The notes under the pieces are model-generated. The model was given only the letters and a program-made list of their open reading frames with translations, was not told where the DNA came from and did no database searches. A stretch of DNA of 5,694 bases from an uncultured Bacilli bacterium (GTDB taxonomy: Bacteria; Bacillota_I; Bacilli_A; RF39; UBA660). Position numbers and translations under genes: made by a program. The stretch spans positions 1-5,694 of the forward strand of contig CALVRK010000070.1 of NCBI GenBank assembly GCA_944358565.1, in the 5' to 3' direction. Of the stretch, positions 1 to 5,352 are shown one piece after another; position 1 is the first letter of the stretch, and each line of letters starts with the position of its first letter.

Positions 1-154
1 ATATATATCAATAAATATAAGGATAATTTAAAATAGATAATTTATATAACTATATAAAAACAGTGTAATATCGTTTATCAGTCACAAAGTATAACAGAAC
101 CTTTGTATAAAAAAATGAACTGTACACATAATAAACATGAAAGGAATGATTTAA
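1..154. other. AT-rich non-coding lead-in with weak promoter candidates
   Basis: No coding frame can be supported here. The first 60 bases are low-complexity A/T with a 9-base direct repeat GATAATTTA (22-30 and 36-44) and two TATATAA-like runs. Further down there is an inverted repeat ACAAAG (84-89) / CTTTGT (101-106) with an 11-base spacer. The best promoter candidate for the following gene is TTGTAT (103-108), an 18-base spacer and CATAAT (127-132), but the -35 matches consensus at only three positions. The ribosome binding site AAAGGA (140-145) lies 9 bases before the ATG at 155. I see no tRNA, riboswitch or terminator. Confidence 0.4.
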
Positions 155-592
155 ATGAATGAAAACGAAGAAATACTAGAGTATATCTATCAAACTAGTA
201 ATATGGGAATGCAGAGCACCAAAGATTTAATAAATGTTATCAAAGATAAAGATAACAAAATAAAAAAACTTTTACCAGAAATCGAAAAAAACTATGAAAA
301 ATATGCTAAAGAAACCGAAAAACTTTTAAATAAACAAGATTTAAAAGCCAAACCTATAGGAATGATGGCCAAAACAATGTCCAAAATGAGTATAAGCAAA
401 GAAATGATGAATGACAATAGTGATTCCAATATTGCTGATATGTTAATTCAAGGATTAACCATGGGTAATTTAGAACTCTCTAAACACATTGATAATTATG
501 AAAAAACAGCTGATAAAAAAGTAATAGATTTAGCCAAATCTTTAAGAAAATTTGGTGAAGAATATATCCAAAAATTAAAAACATATTTATAA
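155..592 (+). CDS. Small helical cytosolic protein of unknown function, ferritin-like/four-helix layout
   Basis: A 145-residue protein, Lys/Glu-rich, with no signal peptide, membrane segment or cysteine, so it is probably cytosolic. It appears almost entirely alpha-helical: predicted helices near residues 5-30, 36-60, 92-112 and 116-143, with a Met/Lys-rich linker at 64-90. The two halves look related. Each starts with a hydrophobic residue, then Q-x3-M-G (Q13/M17-G18 and Q99/M103-G104), and continues as a two-helix hairpin, which fits a duplicated hairpin or a ferritin-like bundle. It resembles short uncharacterised Firmicute proteins I recall with the same MG-containing helices, but I cannot name a domain securely. 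No obvious ExxH metal-binding pattern is present. The start ATG has AAAGGA 9 bases upstream, and the stop is TAA. The next gene has its own promoter, so this is probably monocistronic. Confidence is high that it is a gene and low for any function. Confidence 0.85.
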   Translation: MNENEEILEYIYQTSNMGMQSTKDLINVIKDKDNKIKKLLPEIEKNYEKYAKETEKLLNKQDLKAKPIGMMAKTMSKMSISKEMMNDNSDSNIADMLIQGLTMGNLELSKHIDNYEKTADKKVIDLAKSLRKFGEEYIQKLKTYL

Positions 593-608
593 TCTAAAAA
601 ATATAGTA

Positions 609-637
609 TTGAAATTATCCCCAAAATAAATTATAAT
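609..637 (+). promoter_or_regulatory. Sigma-A-type promoter for the 663-1142 gene
   Basis: TTGAAA (609-614), a spacer of exactly 17 bases and a perfect TATAAT (632-637). Transcription would start near 644, giving a leader of only about 19 bases that still contains the ribosome binding site AGGGGA (653-658), 4-5 bases before the ATG at 663. This is the clearest promoter in the window and makes the 663-1142 gene its own transcription unit. Confidence 0.7.
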
Positions 638-662
638 TAAAATAAAGAAAGTAGGGGATTAA

Positions 663-1142
663 ATGAATAAGTTAAACAAAGAAAATATAATTAGTTTTAT
701 AAAAAAATATAAACTATATTTAATAATTTTTCTTGTTGTTGTCATCGCTTTAATTGTCGGTATAATTATTTCTTTTAAGTTTAATAAAGAAAAAATTAGT
801 ATTGCAAAAGAACCTAAAATCGTAGCTAACACCAAAGAAGGCATAATAAAAGAAGAAATATATGAAAATTTAACATTTAATAATATTTCTCTAATCACTG
901 AAGATGGCTACACGACATTCACCACTGACGTCACCAATACTTCAGCTGAAAATAGTACTATTAGTGATGTTGATATTGTTTTGCAAGATAAAGATGGTAA
1001 CGAAGTTATTACTTTAAGAGGTAATATTGGCGAGCCTTTAAAACCAAATGAAACAAGAACCATAACTTCAGTTACCAAAGGTGAATTAAAAGGTGTAACT
1101 ACTAAAGTAATTGCCAAATATGAAAACACAGCTCAAAATTAA
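663..1142 (+). CDS. Single-pass membrane protein with extracellular FxLYD-like beta-sandwich domain
   Basis: A 159-residue protein. Residues 1-17 are Lys/Asn-rich and probably cytoplasmic. Residues about 18-40 are one long hydrophobic segment followed by a Lys-containing stretch, giving an uncleaved N-terminal anchor with the C-terminus outside. There is no lipobox cysteine. Residues about 68-155 alternate beta-strand-like hydrophobics with Asn/Thr/Gly turns: a TDVTNTS strand/turn, DVDIVLQDKDGNEV, a GEPLKPNETRTI segment and a final VIAKYEN strand. This is the pattern of FxLYD/DUF4352-like Ig-fold domains found on Gram-positive surface proteins. The role is unknown; binding or envelope assembly is only a guess. 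It has its own promoter at 609-637, and its last codons form the left arm of the terminator at 1123-1155. It converges on the pilus ATPase gene with 11 bases between stop codons. Nothing in it ties it directly to the pilins beyond proximity. Confidence 0.85.
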   Translation: MNKLNKENIISFIKKYKLYLIIFLVVVIALIVGIIISFKFNKEKISIAKEPKIVANTKEGIIKEEIYENLTFNNISLITEDGYTTFTTDVTNTSAENSTISDVDIVLQDKDGNEVITLRGNIGEPLKPNETRTITSVTKGELKGVTTKVIAKYENTAQN

Positions 1143-1155
1143 GCTGTGTTTTTTT
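1123..1155. terminator. Bidirectional intrinsic terminator between convergent genes
   Basis: Eight-base stem ACACAGCT (1126-1133) / AGCTGTGT (1142-1149), extendable by three A-T pairs (1123-1125 with 1150-1152), with an 8-base loop. On the + strand it runs into seven Ts (1149-1155), a strong rho-independent terminator for the 663-1142 gene. On the - strand the same stem is followed by four Us, so it probably also serves the ATPase gene that ends at 1154. The left arm is coding sequence and the stop codon of the + gene sits at the loop/right-arm boundary. Confidence 0.88.
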
Positions 1156-2515
1156 AAATGTCTAAACTTTCAACATCTTCATAACTGTAAATATTTTTTT
1201 GTTTATCTTTTTGATTAACTAATTCCTCGCGAGCTCCTAAATATTCTCCTTCCTGCTCTTTGGCAGCTAATGATTCCTTAGTTTCTATGATAGCTTCTTT
1301 TAAAGCACTGTTACTACTAATCTTATCATCATCTTCAAGTTCAATTAATTTAAGTATTTCTTCAAAAGTAGTTAAACCTTGAACAACTTTTTCCAATCCA
1401 TCTTGAAGCATTGTGGTAACATTTCCTGTACCGTATACTAATTTTCTTATTTCTTCTTTAGGTTTACCATTACTTAAAGCATCACGAATATCTTGGTCAA
1501 TTCTAAGTACTTCGTGAATAGCAATACGACCAGCATACCCATCATGGCAGTGCTCACAACCTTCAGTATCATAAATTTCATCGACATCTTTATTTAAAAC
1601 AGTTTTAAATACCATTTTTTCATATTCACTAGTTTTTCTTTTAGCTTTGCAGTGTGGACATAATTGTCTAGCTAATTTTTGTGAAACCACACCTTCCAAA
1701 GCTGAAGCAAGTAAATATCTTTGAACATCCATATCAATTAATCTTTCGATTGTATTTAACGCCGTATTTGTGTGTAAGGTTGATAAAACTAAGTGACCAG
1801 TAATTGAAGCGCGAACCGCAATCTTTGCCGTTTCCGTATCTCTAATCTCACCAATCATAATAATATTAGGGTCCTGTCTTAAAATAGATCTTAAAGCTGT
1901 CGCAAAAGTAAGACCAATTTTAGAATTTGTTTGAACCTGGTTGATACCTGTAATATCCATTTCTATCGGATCTTCAACAGTAATAATATTAATTGCTGAA
2001 GTGTTTAAGTGCTGAAGCATTGAATAAACTGTTGTACTTTTACCACTACCAGTTGCTCCAGTAACTAAAATAATACCATTAGGGACGCTAATCATCTCTA
2101 AAACTTTTTTATAATTTTCTTCACTAAATCCAAGTTCATCCAAACCAGCCATACTTCTTGTATAATCCAAAATACGAATAACTATTTTTTCACCTGTACT
2201 AACTGGCAAAGAAGATACACGCAAATCTAAATCTACTCCTTCTAAAGTCTCTTTAATTGCCCCATCTTGTGGAAGCCTTGATTCCGTAATATTCATCTTA
2301 GAAATAGTTTTAATACGTGTTGTCAAATAATCTCTATATGCATCAGGAACTTTAGCATAATCCATTAAAACTCCATCAACCCTAATTCTAATAAGTAAAT
2401 AATCTTCATATGGATCAAAGTGAATATCACTCGCACCTTTTTTAGACGCATCCACTAAAATTTCGTTTATTATATCGACAATTGGCATCTTTGCAAAATC
2501 AAATGTTTTCATCAT
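1154..2515 (-). CDS. Type IV pilus / type II secretion assembly ATPase (PilB/GspE/ComGA family)
   Basis: A hexameric secretion ATPase that would power pilin or pseudopilin polymerisation from the cytoplasmic face of the membrane. Numbering is for the 453-residue form. The N2 domain has the signature SDIHFDP (29-35). The motor domain has a Walker A GATGSGKST (153-161, K159), an Asp box with VEDPIE (180-185), a Walker B with MIGEIRD (220-226, E223) and a His box TGHLVLSTLH (239-248). The four zinc cysteines are two CxxC pairs (286/289 and 320/323), typical of PilB/GspE and absent from PilT retraction ATPases. The MshEN/N1 domain of long PilB/GspE proteins is missing, as in the ComGA type. Residues about 392-453 form an acidic, probably helical extension past the usual end. 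The ATG at 2515 is preferred over 2521 because AGAAAGG (2526-2532) is too close to the latter. It is divergent from the two prepilin genes. Family assignment is secure; pilus versus competence role is open. Confidence 0.95.
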   Translation of the reverse strand: MMKTFDFAKMPIVDIINEILVDASKKGASDIHFDPYEDYLLIRIRVDGVLMDYAKVPDAYRDYLTTRIKTISKMNITESRLPQDGAIKETLEGVDLDLRVSSLPVSTGEKIVIRILDYTRSMAGLDELGFSEENYKKVLEMISVPNGIILVTGATGSGKSTTVYSMLQHLNTSAINIITVEDPIEMDITGINQVQTNSKIGLTFATALRSILRQDPNIIMIGEIRDTETAKIAVRASITGHLVLSTLHTNTALNTIERLIDMDVQRYLLASALEGVVSQKLARQLCPHCKAKRKTSEYEKMVFKTVLNKDVDEIYDTEGCEHCHDGYAGRIAIHEVLRIDQDIRDALSNGKPKEEIRKLVYGTGNVTTMLQDGLEKVVQGLTTFEEILKLIELEDDDKISSNSALKEAIIETKESLAAKEQEGEYLGAREELVNQKDKQKNIYSYEDVESLDI

Positions 2516-2524
2516 ATACATCGG

Positions 2525-2532
2525 CCCTTTCT
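2525..2532 (-). promoter_or_regulatory. Ribosome binding site deciding the ATPase start
   Basis: Read on the minus strand, AGAAAGGG matches the anti-Shine-Dalgarno partner AGAAAGGAGG over seven bases. The upstream in-frame ATG (2521-2519) begins only 3 bases after it, while the ATG at 2515-2513 begins 9 bases after it. The latter is the better start, with a further ATG directly following as a possible alternative (2512). Confidence 0.6.
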
Positions 2533-2552
2533 TTCTTTTATCTTTTTAAGAC

Positions 2553-2581
2553 TAGATTTTATCCTAGATATATTATATAAT
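2553..2581 (+). promoter_or_regulatory. Promoter of the prepilin operon
   Basis: Perfect TATAAT (2576-2581) with a weak -35 TAGATT (2553-2558, three of six consensus bases) at 17-base spacing. Transcription would start near 2588, giving a leader of about 30 bases that contains the strong ribosome binding site AAAGGAG (2605-2611), 8 bases before the ATG at 2620. The -10 lies in the palindrome ATTATATAAT, shared with the opposing promoter. A 12-base-period direct repeat CTAGAT (2552-2557 and 2564-2569) sits over the -35 and spacer and could bind a regulator. Confidence 0.5.
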
Positions 2582-2600
2582 AGTTTTAGAATAAAAACAA
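2572..2600 (-). promoter_or_regulatory. Promoter of the pilus ATPase gene
   Basis: On the minus strand, TTGTTT (2600-2595), a 17-base spacer and TATAAT (2577-2572). The -10 overlaps the -10 of the prepilin promoter because ATTATATAAT (2572-2581) is its own reverse complement. Transcription would start near 2565, leaving a leader of about 50 bases before the ATG at 2515. The -35 is only a half match, so this is a reasoned prediction. Confidence 0.45.
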
Positions 2601-2619
2601 TTCCAAAGGAGAAAAAAAC

Positions 2620-3885
2620 ATGAAAAATAATAGGGGCTTTTTATTAGCAGAATCTTTAGTCGTGTCAACTTTTGTTTTGACCGTGTTAATATTGCTTTAT
2701 ATTCAGTTTAGTAATCTAACAACAAACTATAAAAATAGTTATAATTATAATAATGTTGAATCGATTTATGACTTATCATCGGTATCTAACTATCTTTTAA
2801 ATAAAAATTATAACTTATCAAATCAATTAACTGATTCAAAGCCATATGTTGTTATTTATAAAGATAGTTCATGTAATATGGATGCAGGAATAATAGATAC
2901 TTTTTGTGATAATCTCATTAATATGATGGACGCTAAAACCATTATTTATACATCTTCTGATATAAGTGCTATTCAAAAATATGTTTCAGAAAAAGAAGAT
3001 AGTAATATAAATCAAAAATTACGTGAATTCATCTCTAGAGTTGAAACTAATACTGTTAAAAATAAAGGAAGATTGTTTGCCGAATTTAATAATGGCACAT
3101 TTGCGACTATTGCGATGGATAATGAAATAAATATTCCAGAAGATCCGGAAGATCCCAATGACTTTGAAACGGCTAATATAGGTGGTGAGGAAGTAAAACT
3201 AGTAGAATCTGGTGACGGTTTATATAAAGATACCATTGAAAATGGAAGATATATTTATAAAGGCACTAACCCAAATAATTATATAATTTTTAATAATGAA
3301 ACATGGCGAATAATTTCTAAAGAAACAGATGGAAGTTATAAAATAATTAGAAATTCTGTATTAAGTAATCAAAGCGTCTGGAATACGACTGCTATAAACA
3401 CTTGGGATAATTCAACTATTGAAAACTATTTAACTACAACATACTATAATACTCTAAGTTCTACTGCTATGGGACAAATAATATCTCATACATGGAATGT
3501 TGGAGCCGTAGAAAGTTTAAGTGATAATTTAGAAAGTCAAATAAGTGATGAAAAAAGTATTACATGGAATGGTAGTGTGGGTTTAGCTAATGCAAGTGAT
3601 TATTTAAGAGCTAATAGTAGTAGTGCTTGTACAGTATTTAGTGGTAATAATTATTATCAATGTATAGGAACCAACTGGATGTATTTATCTAACATAAATT
3701 GGTGGACTATCACTCCTTCTACTTATAATACTAGAGTATCATATTACATTCATGACACATCAGGGTATATATATTACTATAATGTGTCTACTATTGAACA
3801 TAGTATACGTCCTTCAGTTTTCTTAAATTCAAATATTGTATTGACTGGTAATGGTACTCAAGCAGATCCATACAAAATAGGATAG
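2620..3885 (+). CDS. Large type IV prepilin-like protein with C-terminal lectin-fold/DUF6273-type surface domain
   Basis: A 421-residue prepilin-like protein. The leader MKNNRG is followed by the class III/IV signal GFLLAE: predicted cleavage after G6, with mature Phe1 and the conserved Glu5 (E11), then a hydrophobic helix to about residue 30. Residues 31-170 look like a pilin globular region with a cysteine pair (C85, C96). A Pro/Asp/Glu hinge (residues 172-182) leads to a second domain from about 190 to the end. Its landmarks are an ESGDGLY start, KGTNPNNYIIF, ETWRII, a WNVG segment, a second cysteine pair (C337, C348), WWTITP (361-366), IRPSVFLNS (396-404) and a GTQADPYKI tail. I recall this module from surface proteins and pilins of AT-rich gut Firmicutes; it resembles DUF6273 and, more loosely, C-type-lectin/formylglycine-enzyme folds. 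At over 400 residues it is far larger than a major pilin, so a minor or tip adhesin is inferred. It is the first gene of an operon; the next starts 10 bases on. Confidence 0.9.
   Translation: MKNNRGFLLAESLVVSTFVLTVLILLYIQFSNLTTNYKNSYNYNNVESIYDLSSVSNYLLNKNYNLSNQLTDSKPYVVIYKDSSCNMDAGIIDTFCDNLINMMDAKTIIYTSSDISAIQKYVSEKEDSNINQKLREFISRVETNTVKNKGRLFAEFNNGTFATIAMDNEINIPEDPEDPNDFETANIGGEEVKLVESGDGLYKDTIENGRYIYKGTNPNNYIIFNNETWRIISKETDGSYKIIRNSVLSNQSVWNTTAINTWDNSTIENYLTTTYYNTLSSTAMGQIISHTWNVGAVESLSDNLESQISDEKSITWNGSVGLANASDYLRANSSSACTVFSGNNYYQCIGTNWMYLSNINWWTITPSTYNTRVSYYIHDTSGYIYYYNVSTIEHSIRPSVFLNSNIVLTGNGTQADPYKIG
3700..3813 (+). other. Possible variable region of the large prepilin (Tyr/Asn/Ser-rich lectin-fold end)
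   Basis: Residues 361-398 of the large prepilin run from a WW pair to an R-P pair. Between these landmarks lie seven tyrosines plus many Thr, Ser, Asn, Ile and His. Most of these codons are TAT, TAC, ACT, ATT, CAT, GAC, AGT or TCT, all of which can be reached from AAT/AAC by changing only the adenines. That is the expected imprint of adenine mutagenesis by a diversity-generating retroelement, and the placement near the C-terminus also fits. The imprint is weak in an AT-rich genome, and no reverse transcriptase, template repeat or accessory gene is seen here. Confidence 0.25.
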
Positions 3886-3895
3886 GGAGGTATTT

Positions 3896-4336
3896 ATGAA
3901 TAATAAAGGTTTTACAGTAGTTGAGCTAATCGCATCTTTTGCCCTAACTATGGTTATTACTGTTTTTCTATTTGAAGTTTTAATTGAAGTTAAAGATATT
4001 TTTGCCGACACTAGTACGAAAACTGCCATTCAGCAAAAAGCTAGTATTATCTCTAAAAATATTGGCAACATTTTACCTTCTACTGGTAGCGTGGTATCCT
4101 GTTCAGGTGACAGTTGTAATATCAATGGAAAAACTTTAAAAATTGATCAGTCAGGTAAAAAAGTAGTCATCAATGGTCAAAATTTTAATATGCCAGATAC
4201 AGTGAGTATTAAAAGTTACTCTTTAAATAATAGCTGCAACAGTTCAAATTGTTATTTATATGTCAAAATGATTTTAAATAGTGGTAATTTAAAACAAGAA
4301 TATACTTATGATGTGACATATTATTATTCTTTATAA
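3896..4336 (+). CDS. Type IV prepilin-like minor pilin
   Basis: A 146-residue prepilin-like protein. MNNKG is followed by FTVVEL, a canonical prepilin peptidase site: predicted cleavage after G5 and the conserved Glu5 of the mature chain at E10. A hydrophobic helix spans about residues 6-32. The remaining ~110 residues are a beta-rich globular domain with two CxxxxC pairs (C69/C74 and C114/C119) that may form disulfides once outside the membrane. The size is typical of minor pilins or pseudopilins (GspH/GspJ, ComGD/ComGF range), but I cannot assign a specific subfamily. A strong ribosome binding site GGGAGGT (3885-3891) overlaps the stop codon of the upstream prepilin gene, indicating translation from the same message. 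Its 3' end overlaps the convergent YlbJ-family gene by 6 bases, and no terminator hairpin is visible. It would be inserted in the membrane, processed, and assembled by the divergently encoded ATPase machine. Confidence 0.9.
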   Translation: MNNKGFTVVELIASFALTMVITVFLFEVLIEVKDIFADTSTKTAIQQKASIISKNIGNILPSTGSVVSCSGDSCNINGKTLKIDQSGKKVVINGQNFNMPDTVSIKSYSLNNSCNSSNCYLYVKMILNSGNLKQEYTYDVTYYYSL

Positions 4337-5305
4337 ATTAATCCAAAAATCAAATAAAATATACATCAGTAAAGAAGATATAACTGCGTGACAAATTCTC
4401 GCACATAAAAAGGGTAAATATTTAATATCTGTATCACTTAATATACTCATGATCTGCATGTGTACAGAAAGTCCGCCAAATGATAAAATCATAACCGTTA
4501 AAATGCATTTTAGTTTTAAGGGTATTGCTTCTAAGCTGATATATTTAAGTCCTTGCGTCATTTCGATAAAACCATTTAAAACACTTTGAAAAACACTGTT
4601 TAAATTTAAATTGTTATCGATAATTGTCGTAAGAACTAGACAAGAGGTAATAACTCCTAATATTAAAAGTAAAGTATTTATACTGCTAACTAAAGAATTA
4701 GTAATTACTTCGCCAAAACTATCTTTATTACTAATTCTTTTTTTATGCATCTCATCTATTGCTTTTGTTAAACTTGTTTTGTCATTTTCTTTTTTACTCG
4801 GATGATATCCTCTCATCCCAAGTCCAACAAAAAGATTACCAACGTAATGACAAATTAAAATAAGTAATCCCGCCTCTTTATTATTTAAAAACAAAATAGA
4901 AACACTGCCTAATATAAAAAGCGGGTTAGAAAAACAAGTAAAACATAAAATTTTAGTTGCTTCATATTTATTAATTTTCCCATCTTTATAAAGTTCTCTC
5001 GTGTATTTTGCATTCGCTGGATTTCCTGATATAATACTCATGAAAAAGATAAATGCGGTAATCCCCTTAATTTTGAAAACTTTATTCATAATACCTTTAA
5101 ATAAGTTACCCATAAATTCCGGAAGACCACATTTAATCAAAATATTTGACAGCACGAAAAAAGGAAATAATGATGGAAAAATATTATTTTTAAAAACATT
5201 TAATGAAAAATCTACTGATTTTAAAATGGTTTCTGATTCCGTCAGTATTTCATATCCGATATAGAGTAAAATAATCATTATCAAAACACTTACTATTTTC
5301 TTCAT
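4331..5305 (-). CDS. ylbJ: YlbJ-family nucleoside-recognition (Gate) domain membrane protein
   Basis: A 324-residue polytopic membrane protein with about eight hydrophobic segments (near residues 3-20, 44-60, 82-95, 126-140, 145-162, 206-230, 265-285 and 298-318). Family landmarks are FPSLFPFFVLSNIL (43-56), SGNPANAK (93-100, where YlbJ proteins usually have SGYP-x-GAK), a CFSNPLFILGS segment (124-134) and SFGGLSVHMQ (275-284). In Bacillus subtilis ylbJ is a sporulation gene needed for heat-resistant spores; the transported substrate, if any, is unknown. Here it hints at a sporulating ancestor but does not prove sporulation. The ATG at 5305 is preferred over an in-frame TTG at 5323 because AGGTGA (5315-5310) lies just ahead of the ATG. 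It is divergent from the YlbL/SepM-like gene with a 47-base gap, and its end overlaps the pilin gene on the other strand. Confidence 0.85.
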   Translation of the reverse strand: MKKIVSVLIMIILLYIGYEILTESETILKSVDFSLNVFKNNIFPSLFPFFVLSNILIKCGLPEFMGNLFKGIMNKVFKIKGITAFIFFMSIISGNPANAKYTRELYKDGKINKYEATKILCFTCFSNPLFILGSVSILFLNNKEAGLLILICHYVGNLFVGLGMRGYHPSKKENDKTSLTKAIDEMHKKRISNKDSFGEVITNSLVSSINTLLLILGVITSCLVLTTIIDNNLNLNSVFQSVLNGFIEMTQGLKYISLEAIPLKLKCILTVMILSFGGLSVHMQIMSILSDTDIKYLPFLCARICHAVISSLLMYILFDFWINL

Positions 5306-5352
5306 AATTTCACCTGCTATCAAATAAATCTATTAAAGGAAGGAGTATATAC
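5306..5352. promoter_or_regulatory. Divergent intergenic region with weak promoter candidates
   Basis: This 47-base gap must hold control signals for both flanking genes. On the minus strand, TATACT (5349-5344) with TTATTA (5372-5367, inside the opposite gene) at 17-base spacing is a fair candidate for the YlbJ-family gene. On the plus strand, an extended -10-like TGCTATCAA (5315-5323) without a clear -35 could serve the protease gene. AAGGAG (5340-5345) is the ribosome binding site of the latter, 7 bases before its ATG. Confidence 0.3.
5310..5315 (-). promoter_or_regulatory. Ribosome binding site deciding the YlbJ-family start
   Basis: Minus-strand AGGTGA, part of the AGGAGGTGA anti-Shine-Dalgarno partner, is 4 bases upstream of the ATG at 5305. 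It lies inside the six-codon extension that a TTG start at 5323 would add, and that TTG has no comparable site in front of it on the minus strand. This supports the shorter protein. Confidence 0.65.

Noticed and set aside
1..60. CRISPR array or tandem repeat locus suggested by repeated GATAATTTA and TATATAA
   Set aside because: Only two short A/T-rich copies with no regular spacer structure; explained by low complexity.
84..106. Inverted repeat ACAAAG / CTTTGT as an operator or small terminator
   Set aside because: Only 6-base arms with an 11-base spacer and one G-C pair at the loop end; it is followed by TATAAAAAAA on the + strand, with no T-run, and there is no convincing promoter to place it against.
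617..659. Inverted repeat ATCCCC (617-622) / GGGGAT (654-659) that could hide the ribosome binding site of the 663-1142 gene
   Set aside because: The left arm lies between the -35 and -10 of a good promoter, so the normal transcript (start near 644) would not contain it. Six-base arms with a 31-base loop can easily arise by chance.
659..898. Minus-strand 79-residue hydrophobic reading frame opposite the 663-1142 gene
   Set aside because: It is the antisense image of the membrane segment and Lys/Asn-rich coding sequence, with no ribosome binding site or family resemblance.
1154..2515. PilT-type retraction ATPase
   Set aside because: The two CxxC zinc pairs and the N2 domain arrangement are those of PilB/GspE assembly ATPases; PilT lacks the cysteines.
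5001..5264. Plus-strand 87-residue reading frame opposite the YlbJ-family gene
   Set aside because: Antisense shadow of a gene with clear family motifs on the other strand, and no ribosome binding site of its own.
5306..5323. TTG start at 5323 adding six residues to the YlbJ-family protein
   Set aside because: The AGGTGA ribosome binding site falls inside this extension, directly ahead of the ATG at 5305.
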